A stretch of DNA of 64,000 nucleotides from Cupriavidus pinatubonensis (GTDB lineage Bacteria; Pseudomonadota; Gammaproteobacteria; Burkholderiales; Burkholderiaceae): contig NZ_CP080766.1 of the NCBI RefSeq assembly GCF_019602855.1, forward strand, positions 1,798,001 through 1,862,000. Direction: 5' to 3'. This document shows positions 34,946-42,955 of this stretch, piece by piece. Under the pieces are notes generated by a model. It saw only the letters and a list, made by a program, of their open reading frames with translations. It was not told where the DNA came from and did no database searches. The position numbers were made by a program, and so were the translations under genes. Every line of letters begins with the position of its first letter. The first letter of the stretch is position 1.

Positions 34946-36925
34946 TCAGCTGCCTTGCTCCTCGAACAGCCGGGTCAGCGCTTCCAGGCTGGCCGGCTTG
35001 ACCAGATGGCGGTCAAATCCCGCTTCCAGCGCCCGCCGGCGGTCTTCGGGCTGCCCGTAGCCGGTGAGCGCAACGAGTGTCGCTCCGCGCATTTCGGGCA
35101 GCGCGCGCAGGCGCCGCGCGGTCTCAAAGCCATCCATGGCGGGCATGCCGAGATCGAGCAGCACTACCTCGGGCTTCACTTCCGGTGCGCGTGCAACGGC
35201 ACTGGGGCCATCGGGCGCGGTCACCACGGTGTGTCCCAGCATCCTCAGCGTCATGCTCATGGCCTCAAGCGCATCGGTGTTGTCGTCCACCAGCATGATC
35301 ACGCGCGGCGGGCCGGACGGCCGAGGCGCCATGGTCTCGGCCGGATGCCAGTTCTGCCACGGCTCGACCGGCAACTCCACGATGAAGGTGCTGCCTTCGC
35401 CGGGGCCCGGGCTTTCTGCCCGGATACTGCCGCCATGCAGCCGCACGAGCTGCTGGACAAGGGTCAGACCGATGCCGGGACCTTCCGGCATATAAGACTG
35501 CGCGCCACCCGTATCGGCGCCATCGTCCGCATATCCGGCTCCCGCAACGGGCGGGCTGCCCGGCTCCTCGGGTGCCAGCGGGTCGAACAGCAGCCGCTGC
35601 AGTGTCCCCGTAAGGCCCATGCCGTTGTCGTGCACCCTGACGTCGACGCGTCCGTCCGTCACCGTGACATCGAGCCGGATCTGTCCGCCGGCCGGCGTAT
35701 AGGCCGCGGCGTTGTGTAGCAGATTGCTGAAGATCTGGGTGAGCCGGACCATATCGCCGCGCACGGGCAGCGGCTGTTCAGGCAAGGACAGCCGCAGCGT
35801 GTGCTGCTGGGCTTCCATGACGGGCCTTACGGTTTCCACCGCGGTGTTGAGCGCGCCGCGCAGTTCCACGAGGTCCTGTCGCAACGTGATCCTGCCCTGG
35901 TTGAAGCGCGAGATATCGAGCAGGTCGTCCACCAGTTGCGACAAGTGCCTGAGCTGGCGTCCGATCACGTCGCGCGCGCGGAATGCGTCGGCCGGCGCGG
36001 GTTGTGGCTGTTGCAGAAGGTCGACCGCGCTGCGCATGGGGGCCAGCGGGTTGCGCAATTCGTGCGCAAGCATGGCCAGGAACTGCTCCTTGCGGCGCTC
36101 CTCGCCGCGCAACGCGCGCCGGGCACGGTTCTGCGTGGTGACGTCCTGGCAAGTGCCGGCCACGCGCAGCGTCTCATTGCCAGTGCCGCGCATGGGGAAG
36201 GCGCGTGCAAGGACTTCACGGATGCCGCCGTCGGCGTGCATGAACTGGAATTCGATGTCGAGCTTGCCGTCCTGCAGCATGCTGGCAACGGCGCTTGCCA
36301 CGCGCGCACGATCCGCCGGTACGACGCGATCCAGGCAGCACGACGGGTCTTCCATCATCTTTTCCGGCGTCTGGCCGCACAGCTCCGACAGGCGCGGACT
36401 GACGAACAACAGGCGGCGCTCGCGCGCGTCAAGCAGCCAGACCACATCGACGAGCGACTCCGCGAGCTGGCGGAACATGTCCTCGTTGTCGTGCAGGGCC
36501 TGGCTGGTGCGGTGATAGGCATCCTCGGCCCGGCGCAGCCGCAGCAGCGACTGGATACTGGCGATCAGTTCCTCGGGCTCTGACGGTTCGACCATGAAGT
36601 TGTCCGCGCCGCAATCCAGTGCTTCCACGCGCTGCGCTGAAGTGGCAAGCGCCGGCGAAGTCAGCAGGATGGGCGTACTGGAAAGGTGGGGGTCGGACTT
36701 GAGCAGCTTGCAGACCTCAAGCCCGCTGATGTCCGGGAGGCGCAGCGCCAACAGCACCAGCGCAGGCATATGCTGCCGCACCAGCGACAACGCTGCCTGT
36801 CCGGTCGAAGCTTCCAGCACCGAAAATCCGGCGCGTTGCAGGATGCTGCTCTTCACATAGCGCGGCCCTTCGCGGTCCTCCACGTTGAGGATCAGGCGGC
36901 CTTGGTGGGCAACGCGCGAGGTCAT
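34946..36925 (-). CDS. Hybrid sensor histidine kinase/response regulator with degenerate N-terminal receiver
   Basis: A 659-aa soluble protein with order receiver-PAS-HisKA-HATPase-receiver. The N-terminal receiver (about 10-125) has Ala60 where the phosphoacceptor Asp should be (LVLLALRLPDISG) and Glu113 in place of the conserved Lys, so it cannot be phosphorylated normally. PAS is at about 150-265, the H-box LAHELRNPL has His288, N and G boxes follow (NLLHNAAAY, HDNGMGL), and the C-terminal receiver has Asp591 in LLDLGMPAMDG. No membrane helix is seen. Start ATG at 36925. It precedes the Pro-rich peptide and ku on the same strand. The input signal is unknown. Confidence 0.92.
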   Translation of the reverse strand: MTSRVAHQGRLILNVEDREGPRYVKSSILQRAGFSVLEASTGQAALSLVRQHMPALVLLALRLPDISGLEVCKLLKSDPHLSSTPILLTSPALATSAQRVEALDCGADNFMVEPSEPEELIASIQSLLRLRRAEDAYHRTSQALHDNEDMFRQLAESLVDVVWLLDARERRLLFVSPRLSELCGQTPEKMMEDPSCCLDRVVPADRARVASAVASMLQDGKLDIEFQFMHADGGIREVLARAFPMRGTGNETLRVAGTCQDVTTQNRARRALRGEERRKEQFLAMLAHELRNPLAPMRSAVDLLQQPQPAPADAFRARDVIGRQLRHLSQLVDDLLDISRFNQGRITLRQDLVELRGALNTAVETVRPVMEAQQHTLRLSLPEQPLPVRGDMVRLTQIFSNLLHNAAAYTPAGGQIRLDVTVTDGRVDVRVHDNGMGLTGTLQRLLFDPLAPEEPGSPPVAGAGYADDGADTGGAQSYMPEGPGIGLTLVQQLVRLHGGSIRAESPGPGEGSTFIVELPVEPWQNWHPAETMAPRPSGPPRVIMLVDDNTDALEAMSMTLRMLGHTVVTAPDGPSAVARAPEVKPEVVLLDLGMPAMDGFETARRLRALPEMRGATLVALTGYGQPEDRRRALEAGFDRHLVKPASLEALTRLFEEQGS

Positions 36926-36987
36926 GGCCGGCAACCTTCGCGACGCGGGGCCGCAGCGCAGCGCGTTGTAGAAATTACCCGATAGAT

Positions 36988-37004
36988 TTGCGTACAGTAT
37001 GTAC
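36988..37004. promoter_or_regulatory. Perfect palindrome upstream of the hybrid kinase, operator-like
   Basis: GCGTACA-GTA-TGTACGC has two perfectly complementary 7-base arms around a 3-base centre, in an A+T-richer stretch 63 bases upstream of the kinase ATG. The form resembles TetR-family operators. No TetR gene is present in the window. Confidence 0.55.
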
Positions 37005-37135
37005 GCTTTACAAGCTTATGCGTGCTCACGGCGTCGTTCCCCTTGTATCGCTGCGTTGGCAGCAGGTATCCGGTCCGTTATCGGTGGGACCACGAGGGAA
37101 ACATGCGCAAAAGGCGTGCCGGAGCACCATCCGGG

Positions 37136-37531
37136 CTATCGCCGCGCCGCTTCACCGCTATGCGCTTCGGCGCTTGGTGAGGTTCCGCCATGCGGTCCGG
37201 CCGATTGCGGAGCCTCGGCGGCTTTCTGCGAAATCTTTCCTGGCTCCGTGGCGCCTGGCGCACCGCCAGCGTCCTTCTTGCCGAACCGCGAGGCGATCTG
37301 GTCCTGCACCTTCGCCAGGGCGTCGGCCTGGCGCTTCGCCTCTTCGGCTTCCTTCGCCTTGCGCGCATCCGTGGCCTGTTGCTGCTCCGGGGTAGGCGCT
37401 GGCAGGCGTGCGCTCGCGGGCAGGGCTACGGCGATCAGCAACGCGGCGGCCAGCGCGCGCCGGGAAAAGTGCGGCCCGGCGGCGCCAGCCAGGCGCACAT
37501 GGCGGAGATAGGGAATCAAGGATCGGGTCAT
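37136..37531 (-). CDS. Hypothetical exported Lys/Glu/Ala-rich protein
   Basis: A 131-aa protein with a long N-terminal signal (RRALAAALLIAVALPASARLP, cleavage after about residue 40) and a mature part dominated by a charged helix TPEQQQATDARKAKEAEEAKRQADALAKVQDQIA, then a Gly/Ala/Pro tail. The family is not recognised. AAGGAGCAAGCC gives a good ribosome-binding site before the ATG at 37531, which overlaps the ligD stop by 4 bases, so translation should be coupled to ligD. A link to end joining is doubtful given the export signal. Confidence 0.7.
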   Translation of the reverse strand: MTRSLIPYLRHVRLAGAAGPHFSRRALAAALLIAVALPASARLPAPTPEQQQATDARKAKEAEEAKRQADALAKVQDQIASRFGKKDAGGAPGATEPGKISQKAAEAPQSAGPHGGTSPSAEAHSGEAARR

Positions 37532-40233
37532 GGCTTGCTCCTTCCGGCGCGAGCCAGCCTGGTGGCAGCGCGCGTGATGGTCTGGCGGGTGTCCGCATAG
37601 GTGTCCCAGGGGTCGTGGCGTGCCAGCTCGTCCAGGCGAGGCGCCACATTGGCGACGGTCCACTGGTCGGAGGCCTCGAGCCCGTCGAGCTCGTCCCACG
37701 CAAGCGGAACCGACACGCCCAGGCCGGGGCGCGCCCGCGCGGAGAATGCCGCGGCCGTCGTGGCGCCAACGCCATTGCGCAGGTAATCGATGAAAATCTT
37801 GCCAATGCGGTTGCCCGCGCCGCTCTTGGCCACAAAGCGCTGCGGAATCGTCACGGCCATGTGCAGCACCACACCGTGCGCAAACTCCTTGACCTCATCC
37901 CAGCCCGCGCGCGGTGTCAGCGGCACCACCACGTGCAGGCCCTTGCCGCCGCTGGTCTTCAGGAAACTGGCGAGCCCGAGTTCGTCGAGCCACGCCTTCA
38001 TCAGCGCCGCGGCTTCGCGCATGTGCGGCCACGGCACGCCCTCCCCGGGGTCGAGATCGAAGATGATGCGGTTGGGCCGGTCCATGCTGCGCTTGTTGGC
38101 ATTCCAGGTATGGAACTCCACCACATTAAGCTGCGCCGCGGCCACCAGTGCGTGCTCCGAGACGATCTCGAGCAGCGCCGGATGACCCGGCCACAGGTCC
38201 GGATCGAGCACGTTGACGCCGTCGATCTTTAGCGTGTCGCCATGCCGCTGGAAAAACTGCTGGCCGGCGACGCCGGCCGGCGCCCGCACCATGGCGATGG
38301 GGCGGCCGCGCAGATGCGGCAGCATCAGTGGCGCCGCGCTTTCGTAGTAGCGCACCAGGTCTCCCTTGGTCAGCCCGCTGGCGGTATCGATGACGCGCTC
38401 CGCGTGACTGATGGCGACCTTGCCGTTCGCCGCCGTGGGTTTGCCCTTGCGTGTGGTGGCTGGCGCGCTCCTGGCTGCGGTTGTGGCCGCCGTCTTGCGG
38501 CCGGCGGGTGCGGCGGGCTTTTCCACGGACACCGCGCTGGCGGGTTTATCGCTGCGCAAGCCATGGAACACGGCATGGCGCACGCGGCCTTCGCGCGTCC
38601 ACGATCCGAACGACACCTCGGCCACGAGCCGCGGCCGAACCCACAGCCCCTTGATCGAGGAGGGCAGCTCATGGAAGGGCGCCTTGTCCGTGCGCTGCGC
38701 ATCCAGCTGTTCGCGCAGGCTGGCCAGCGAGCGCGTATCGAACCCCGTTCCCACATTGCCCGCATAACGCAGGCGCCCGGCGCTGTCGTGCACGCCGAGC
38801 AGCAGGGAGCCGAGACCCTGGCGGCTGCCCTTGGGCTCGGTAAAGCCGCCGATCACGAACTCCTGGCGCTGCGTGCATTTGAGCTTGATCCACGTGTTGC
38901 TGCGCGTGCTGACATACGGCGCGTCGATGCGCTTGCCGATCACGCCTTCGAGCTTCATGCGACAGGCAGCGTCGAGCATTTCGTCGGGGGCGGCTTCGAA
39001 TTCCTCGCTGAAGCGCAGGCGTGTGCCGGTGTTGTTCTCGAACAGGCGCCGCAGCAGCGCGCGCCGTTCGGACAGCGGCGCCTTGCGCAGGTCGTGGCCG
39101 GCATAGAACGGCAGGTCGAAGACGAAGTACTGGATCGATTCCACGTGCGACGTCTCGAAGGCATTCTGCAAGGCCTGGAAATCGGTCTCGCCGTGCTTGC
39201 CGAGCACGACGATTTCCCCATCGAGCCAGCCATCGGGCAATCCGAGCGCGCGCACTTCGCGCGCGAGCGTCTTGAGGCGCGATGTCCAGTCGTGGCCCTG
39301 GCGCGTAAACAAGCGCACGTCGTCGCCGTCGATACGGGCCAGCATGCGGTAGCCGTCGAACTTGATCTCGTAGCGCCATGCATCGGCATCGGGGGGCGCT
39401 CGCTCGACCAGCGTGGCCAGTTGCGGCGACAGCGCGAGCGGCAGTGCGGCGGCAGTGGCGCGACGTGGGAGCGGCAAGGGCTTGGTTCTGGCGCTGTCCT
39501 TGGTGCTGTCCTTGGCGCCGTTGCCGGGCTTCGTAGCGTTCGTAGCGGCCCTTCGCCCGGTGGTCTTGCGCGCGGCCGATGTGCCGGCCAGCACGCTGTC
39601 GGGCAGCGCTTCGGTCACGTCGAATTCGGATGCGGGCACCGCCGCATCGTCGCGCTCCTTGATCAGCAGCCAGGCATCCTGCTCCTTCTGCCGGCTGCCG
39701 TGCATGCGCACCAGCGTCCAGTGGCCATGCAGCTTTTCGCCGCGCAACTCGAACTTGAGCTTGCCGGCGCGATAGGCCGCATCGGCATCGCCGTCGGGCA
39801 CCCAGATCCCACGATCCCACACGATCACCGTGCCAGCGCCGTAGTGGCCCGGCGGGATCACGCCCTCGAAGCCCGCATAGTCGAGCGGATGGTCTTCCAC
39901 ATGCACCGCCATGCGCTTGTCGGCGGGGTCCAGGCTCGGACCCTTTGGCACGGCCCAGCTTTTCAGCGTGCCGTCGAGTTCCAGCCGGAAGTCATAATGC
40001 AACCGCCGCGCAGCGTGCTTCTGGATGACGAAGGACAAGGTGCCGGCGCGCTTTGCCTTTGGCGTTGCCCTGGCGCGCTGGCGCGTGCCGCCGGGTTCGG
40101 GCGTGGCTGCGAAATCCCGCATCTGGCGATACTTGCCGAGCGCGTCGGCCGGGCGCTTGCGCGCGGGCTCCGCAGTTCGGGTGCTACGCGTGCCGCGGGT
40201 GTCGTCAGGGGTCTGGCGCGTGGTCTTGGCCAT
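37528..40233 (-). CDS. ligD: Multifunctional NHEJ DNA ligase D
   Basis: A 901-aa LigD with all three catalytic modules. The N-terminal 3'-phosphoesterase (about 65-195) shows HAARRLHYDFRLELDG and HVEDHPLDYAGFEGVIPPGHYGAG; the ATP-dependent ligase has the adenylation motif EIKFDGYRM with Lys291; the C-terminal polymerase/primase (about 625-895) has IIFDLDPGEG with the catalytic DxD-type acids and TSGGKGLHVVVPL. Basic linkers join the modules. Together with ku it can process and seal double-strand breaks, notably in stationary phase. The small exported-protein gene overlaps its end by 4 bases. Confidence 0.96.
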   Translation of the reverse strand: MAKTTRQTPDDTRGTRSTRTAEPARKRPADALGKYRQMRDFAATPEPGGTRQRARATPKAKRAGTLSFVIQKHAARRLHYDFRLELDGTLKSWAVPKGPSLDPADKRMAVHVEDHPLDYAGFEGVIPPGHYGAGTVIVWDRGIWVPDGDADAAYRAGKLKFELRGEKLHGHWTLVRMHGSRQKEQDAWLLIKERDDAAVPASEFDVTEALPDSVLAGTSAARKTTGRRAATNATKPGNGAKDSTKDSARTKPLPLPRRATAAALPLALSPQLATLVERAPPDADAWRYEIKFDGYRMLARIDGDDVRLFTRQGHDWTSRLKTLAREVRALGLPDGWLDGEIVVLGKHGETDFQALQNAFETSHVESIQYFVFDLPFYAGHDLRKAPLSERRALLRRLFENNTGTRLRFSEEFEAAPDEMLDAACRMKLEGVIGKRIDAPYVSTRSNTWIKLKCTQRQEFVIGGFTEPKGSRQGLGSLLLGVHDSAGRLRYAGNVGTGFDTRSLASLREQLDAQRTDKAPFHELPSSIKGLWVRPRLVAEVSFGSWTREGRVRHAVFHGLRSDKPASAVSVEKPAAPAGRKTAATTAARSAPATTRKGKPTAANGKVAISHAERVIDTASGLTKGDLVRYYESAAPLMLPHLRGRPIAMVRAPAGVAGQQFFQRHGDTLKIDGVNVLDPDLWPGHPALLEIVSEHALVAAAQLNVVEFHTWNANKRSMDRPNRIIFDLDPGEGVPWPHMREAAALMKAWLDELGLASFLKTSGGKGLHVVVPLTPRAGWDEVKEFAHGVVLHMAVTIPQRFVAKSGAGNRIGKIFIDYLRNGVGATTAAAFSARARPGLGVSVPLAWDELDGLEASDQWTVANVAPRLDELARHDPWDTYADTRQTITRAATRLARAGRSKP

Positions 40234-40549
40234 GGTGAACCAGCCTCACCTTGCAAGGAGGCGAACCTCGGTGGCTTCAGCTTAGGCACGGCCCTGGCGC
40301 GCCGAAATCGGCGCCAGTCCTACACCTGAGTCGGCCAATGCCGCGCGCGTGTGCTTCTTACCGGACGTTGTAATTCCTCGCCGGCGCGTGCGCGTGTGTC
40401 CGGGCGCGAAACGCCGGCGCCGGGCTCCTGTGGCGGCGGGAACGCTCCTTGCGGGATAAAGGCCCTGCATATCGGTCGAGCGTCGCCGGCAGTGGGTCCC
40501 GGATGCCGGCGATCGTCGTTCCCTTGCCGGGGCATCAGGAAGCAAGCAG
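40234..40549. other. Divergent ligD / SDR intergenic region (316 bp)
   Basis: The region must hold promoters for both genes, but no strong sigma-70, sigma-28 or sigma-54 match was found. The one visible element is an imperfect palindrome at 40294-40317, CTGGCGC-GCCGAAATCG-GCGCCAG, close to the ligD side. Confidence 0.4.
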
Positions 40550-41563
40550 ATGAAAGTCTCTCTGAAGAAAATCGGGTCGCAGGTCATCGTGCTGACTGGG
40601 GCCACCAGCGGTGTCGGCCTGGTTACTGCGCGCAAGGCCGCGGCCATGGGCGCCCGGCTCGTGCTGGTAGCCCGCAGCGAGGATTCGCTGCACAAGCTGG
40701 CCGAGGAACTGCGGGAGAAGGGTGCCGAGGTCATTACCGTGACCGCCGACGTGGGCCGGCACGAAGATGTGGCGCGCGTGGCGCATGCCGCCATCGAGCG
40801 CTTTGCCGGGTTCGATACGTGGGTCAACAATGCTGGCGTGACGATCTTCGGCCGCCATGCCGATGTGCCGCTCGAAGACCAGCGGCGCCTGTTCGACACC
40901 AACTACTGGGGCACCGTGCACGGCTCGCTGGCCGCCGCGGCGCACCTGCGCGAGCGTGGCGGCGCGATCATCAACATCGGCAGCGAGGCCTCCGACGGGC
41001 CGCTACCGCTGCAAAGCGCATACGCGGCATCGCAGCATGCGATCAAGGGCTTCACCGATTCCCTGCGGCTGGAACTGGAGCAGGAAATGGCGCCGATCAG
41101 CGTCACGCTGATCAAGCCCGCCGGGCTGGAAACGCCGCTGGCCATGCATGCCAAGAACTTCCTGGACGTGGAGCCGCGCCTGCCGCCGCCACTCTATGAT
41201 CCGGCACTGGCCGCGGAGGCGATCCTCTTTGCCGCCGAGCATCCGCGCCGCGACCTGTTTGTCGGCGGGGCGGCCAAGGCGTTCTCCGCGGCTGCCTATC
41301 ACGCGCCGCGCACATTCGACCAGGTCATGCGCCGCTTCATGGGCCGCGCGCAGCAGACCCGGCATCCCGCCGGCCCGCTGGAGGACAACACGCTGTACGG
41401 CGGCGGCAACGACCTGCAGGAACGCACGGGCAACCGTGTCGCCTTGCAGTCATGCCCTTACACGACGAGTGCGCGCCATCCCGTGCTGACCACGGCGCTC
41501 GTTGTCGGCGCGTCGGCCGCACTGGCCGCGGTGATGCAGGTCCGCCGCGGACGGCATGACTAG
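40550..41563 (+). CDS. Short-chain dehydrogenase/reductase with altered active site
   Basis: A 337-aa SDR protein. The cofactor-binding TGATSGVG (16-23) and the NNAG motif (93-96) are intact, as are the catalytic Ser (about 145) and Tyr158. The active-site Lys expected four residues after Tyr is Gln162 (YAASQ); Lys166 follows later in the helix. The N terminus (MKVSLKKIGSQVIVLTG) and the C-terminal 90 residues, ending with a hydrophobic helix ALVVGASAALAAVMQV, are typical of long SDRs common in Burkholderiales. The substrate is not known, and loss of Lys may mean reduced or altered catalysis. Confidence 0.88.
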   Translation: MKVSLKKIGSQVIVLTGATSGVGLVTARKAAAMGARLVLVARSEDSLHKLAEELREKGAEVITVTADVGRHEDVARVAHAAIERFAGFDTWVNNAGVTIFGRHADVPLEDQRRLFDTNYWGTVHGSLAAAAHLRERGGAIINIGSEASDGPLPLQSAYAASQHAIKGFTDSLRLELEQEMAPISVTLIKPAGLETPLAMHAKNFLDVEPRLPPPLYDPALAAEAILFAAEHPRRDLFVGGAAKAFSAAAYHAPRTFDQVMRRFMGRAQQTRHPAGPLEDNTLYGGGNDLQERTGNRVALQSCPYTTSARHPVLTTALVVGASAALAAVMQVRRGRHD

Positions 41564-41594
41564 TCGTGGCACGCGTTGCCACCGGTGCCGGCCT

Positions 41595-42611
41595 TCAGCC
41601 GGCCCGGTACGCTTCAAGGCGGTTGTACAACGTCTTCAGGCTGATGCCGAGTGCGCGCGCGGCCTGCCGCTTGTCGCCGTTGTAGTGGGCGAGCGTGGCC
41701 ATGATGATCTCGCGCTGCGTGTCGGCAAGCGTGGTGCCGACACGCACGTTGACGACACCGTCTACCGTGTTCGGCCGCTGCGGCTGCGAGCCGAGGTTGG
41801 GATTGCCGATCTCGATCACCTTGTCGGCGAGGATGAACGCGCGGTAGACCGCATTCTTGAGTTCGCGCACATTGCCGGGCCAGTCGTAGCGCGTGAGCCG
41901 CTCAAGCGTGCCGGCGGAAAACACCTTGTCGGTCCGCTCCATCGCGTTGTACTCGGCCAGGAAGTGCCGGGCGAGCGGAATGATGTCTTCCACGCGCTCC
42001 CGCAACGGCGGGATATGCAGCGGAAATACCGCCAGGCGGTAGAGCAGGTCTTCGCGCAATTGGCCGCCGCGCACGGCGTCGAGCGGGTCGCGGTTGGTGG
42101 CGGCGAGAATGCGGACATCGGTCGCGATCATCGTATCGCCGCCGACGCGGTGGAAGGTACAGCTTTCCAGAACGCGCAACAGTTTGACCTGCATCGCAAG
42201 CGGCATTTCCGTTACCTCGTCGAGGAACAGCGTGCCGCCCTGCGCCTGTTCGAAGTAGCCAGCCTTCTGGTCGATCGCGCCGGTGAAGCCGCCCTTTTCG
42301 TGGCCGAACAGTTCGGACTCGATCAGCGTAGGTTGAATTGCGCCGCAGTTGACCGCCACGAACGGTCCTTCGCACCGGCTGCTGCGCGCGTGTACGGCCC
42401 GCGCCACGACTTCCTTGCCGGTGCCGCTTTCCCCGACGGCGATCATGGTGACATCGGTAGCGGCGACACGTTCGACCTGCGCGAGCAGGCGGCGCATGGC
42501 GGGCGAGGTGCTTTCCCACAACAGGGAGACCTGCGAGGGAATGGCGCGGCCCCGCAAGCCCTCCGCTTGCGGGGCCGCGCCGCGTCGGGACGGACTGGCG
42601 GTAGTCGACAC
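41595..42611 (-). CDS. Sigma-54-dependent activator without receiver domain
   Basis: A 338-aa enhancer-binding protein with only AAA+ and Fis-type domains. Walker A is GESGTGKE (60-67), the sigma-54 contact loop reads GGFTGA (107-112) rather than GAFTGA, and Walker B is [13 protein letters not shown]. The C-terminal HTH is [16 protein letters not shown]. About 35 N-terminal residues contain no regulatory domain, so activity is likely controlled by expression or a partner. The start at 42611 is GTG without a Shine-Dalgarno; part of the N-terminal codons lies in a perfect inverted repeat, so the real start may be further in. It is divergent from a full response-regulator paralogue. Confidence 0.85.
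   Translation of the reverse strand: MSTTASPSRRGAAPQAEGLRGRAIPSQVSLLWESTSPAMRRLLAQVERVAATDVTMIAVGESGTGKEVVARAVHARSSRCEGPFVAVNCGAIQPTLIESELFGHEKGGFTGAIDQKAGYFEQAQGGTLFLDEVTEMPLAMQVKLLRVLESCTFHRVGGDTMIATDVRILAATNRDPLDAVRGGQLREDLLYRLAVFPLHIPPLRERVEDIIPLARHFLAEYNAMERTDKVFSAGTLERLTRYDWPGNVRELKNAVYRAFILADKVIEIGNPNLGSQPQRPNTVDGVVNVRVGTTLADTQREIIMATLAHYNGDKRQAARALGISLKTLYNRLEAYRAG
42544..42580. repeat. Perfect 15-bp inverted repeat at the 5' end of the sigma-54 activator gene
   Basis: GCGCGGCCCCGCAAG (42544-42558) and CTTGCGGGGCCGCGC (42566-42580) are perfect complements with a 7-base loop. In the minus-strand message this hairpin would lie 32 bases after the annotated GTG. Confidence 0.85.
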
Positions 42612-42955
42612 GTTGGCATGGATAACGGGGCGCGGGACGTTCCTATGCTAGCCCGTGGGGCAAGGCGGTGCCAGACGTCAGGCGCAGCGCGCGGAAACAT
42701 CCGACAGCCGTGTCAGAGAGACACTGGCAACAATCAGGCCTGTAGATAGGTAGACTTCCCATACGCATTTTGCGTTGCTCCGCCCGTCTGCGATGGCAAC
42801 ACGTTACGTCAGACCGGAGGACGGCAGGGCACGACGTGTTGCATTGCAGCAGGCGGGGAAGATTGTTTATTCCCCCGGCAACGCTATTGCGCGCTATTCG
42901 CTATTCGCTATTTGCTATCCCCAGGTCAACTTCCCGGCCTCCGGGCCGCGCAACC
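42612..42955. other. Divergent control region of the two sigma-54 activators (344 bp)
   Basis: Three small symmetric or repeated elements are seen: GTGTC-AGAGA-GACAC (42710-42724), ACGCA-TTT-TGCGT (42763-42775) and a fourfold 7-base repeat (42893-42920). The first fits a GT-N7-AC enhancer-type palindrome. No convincing -24/-12 promoter was found. Confidence 0.45.
42893..42920 (+). repeat. Four tandem 7-bp repeats before the response-regulator gene
   Basis: GCTATTC, GCTATTC, GCTATTT and GCTATCC follow one another without gaps, ending 35 bases before the ATG at 42956. A related GCTATTG lies just upstream. Such repeats can change copy number or bind a protein array. Confidence 0.75.
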
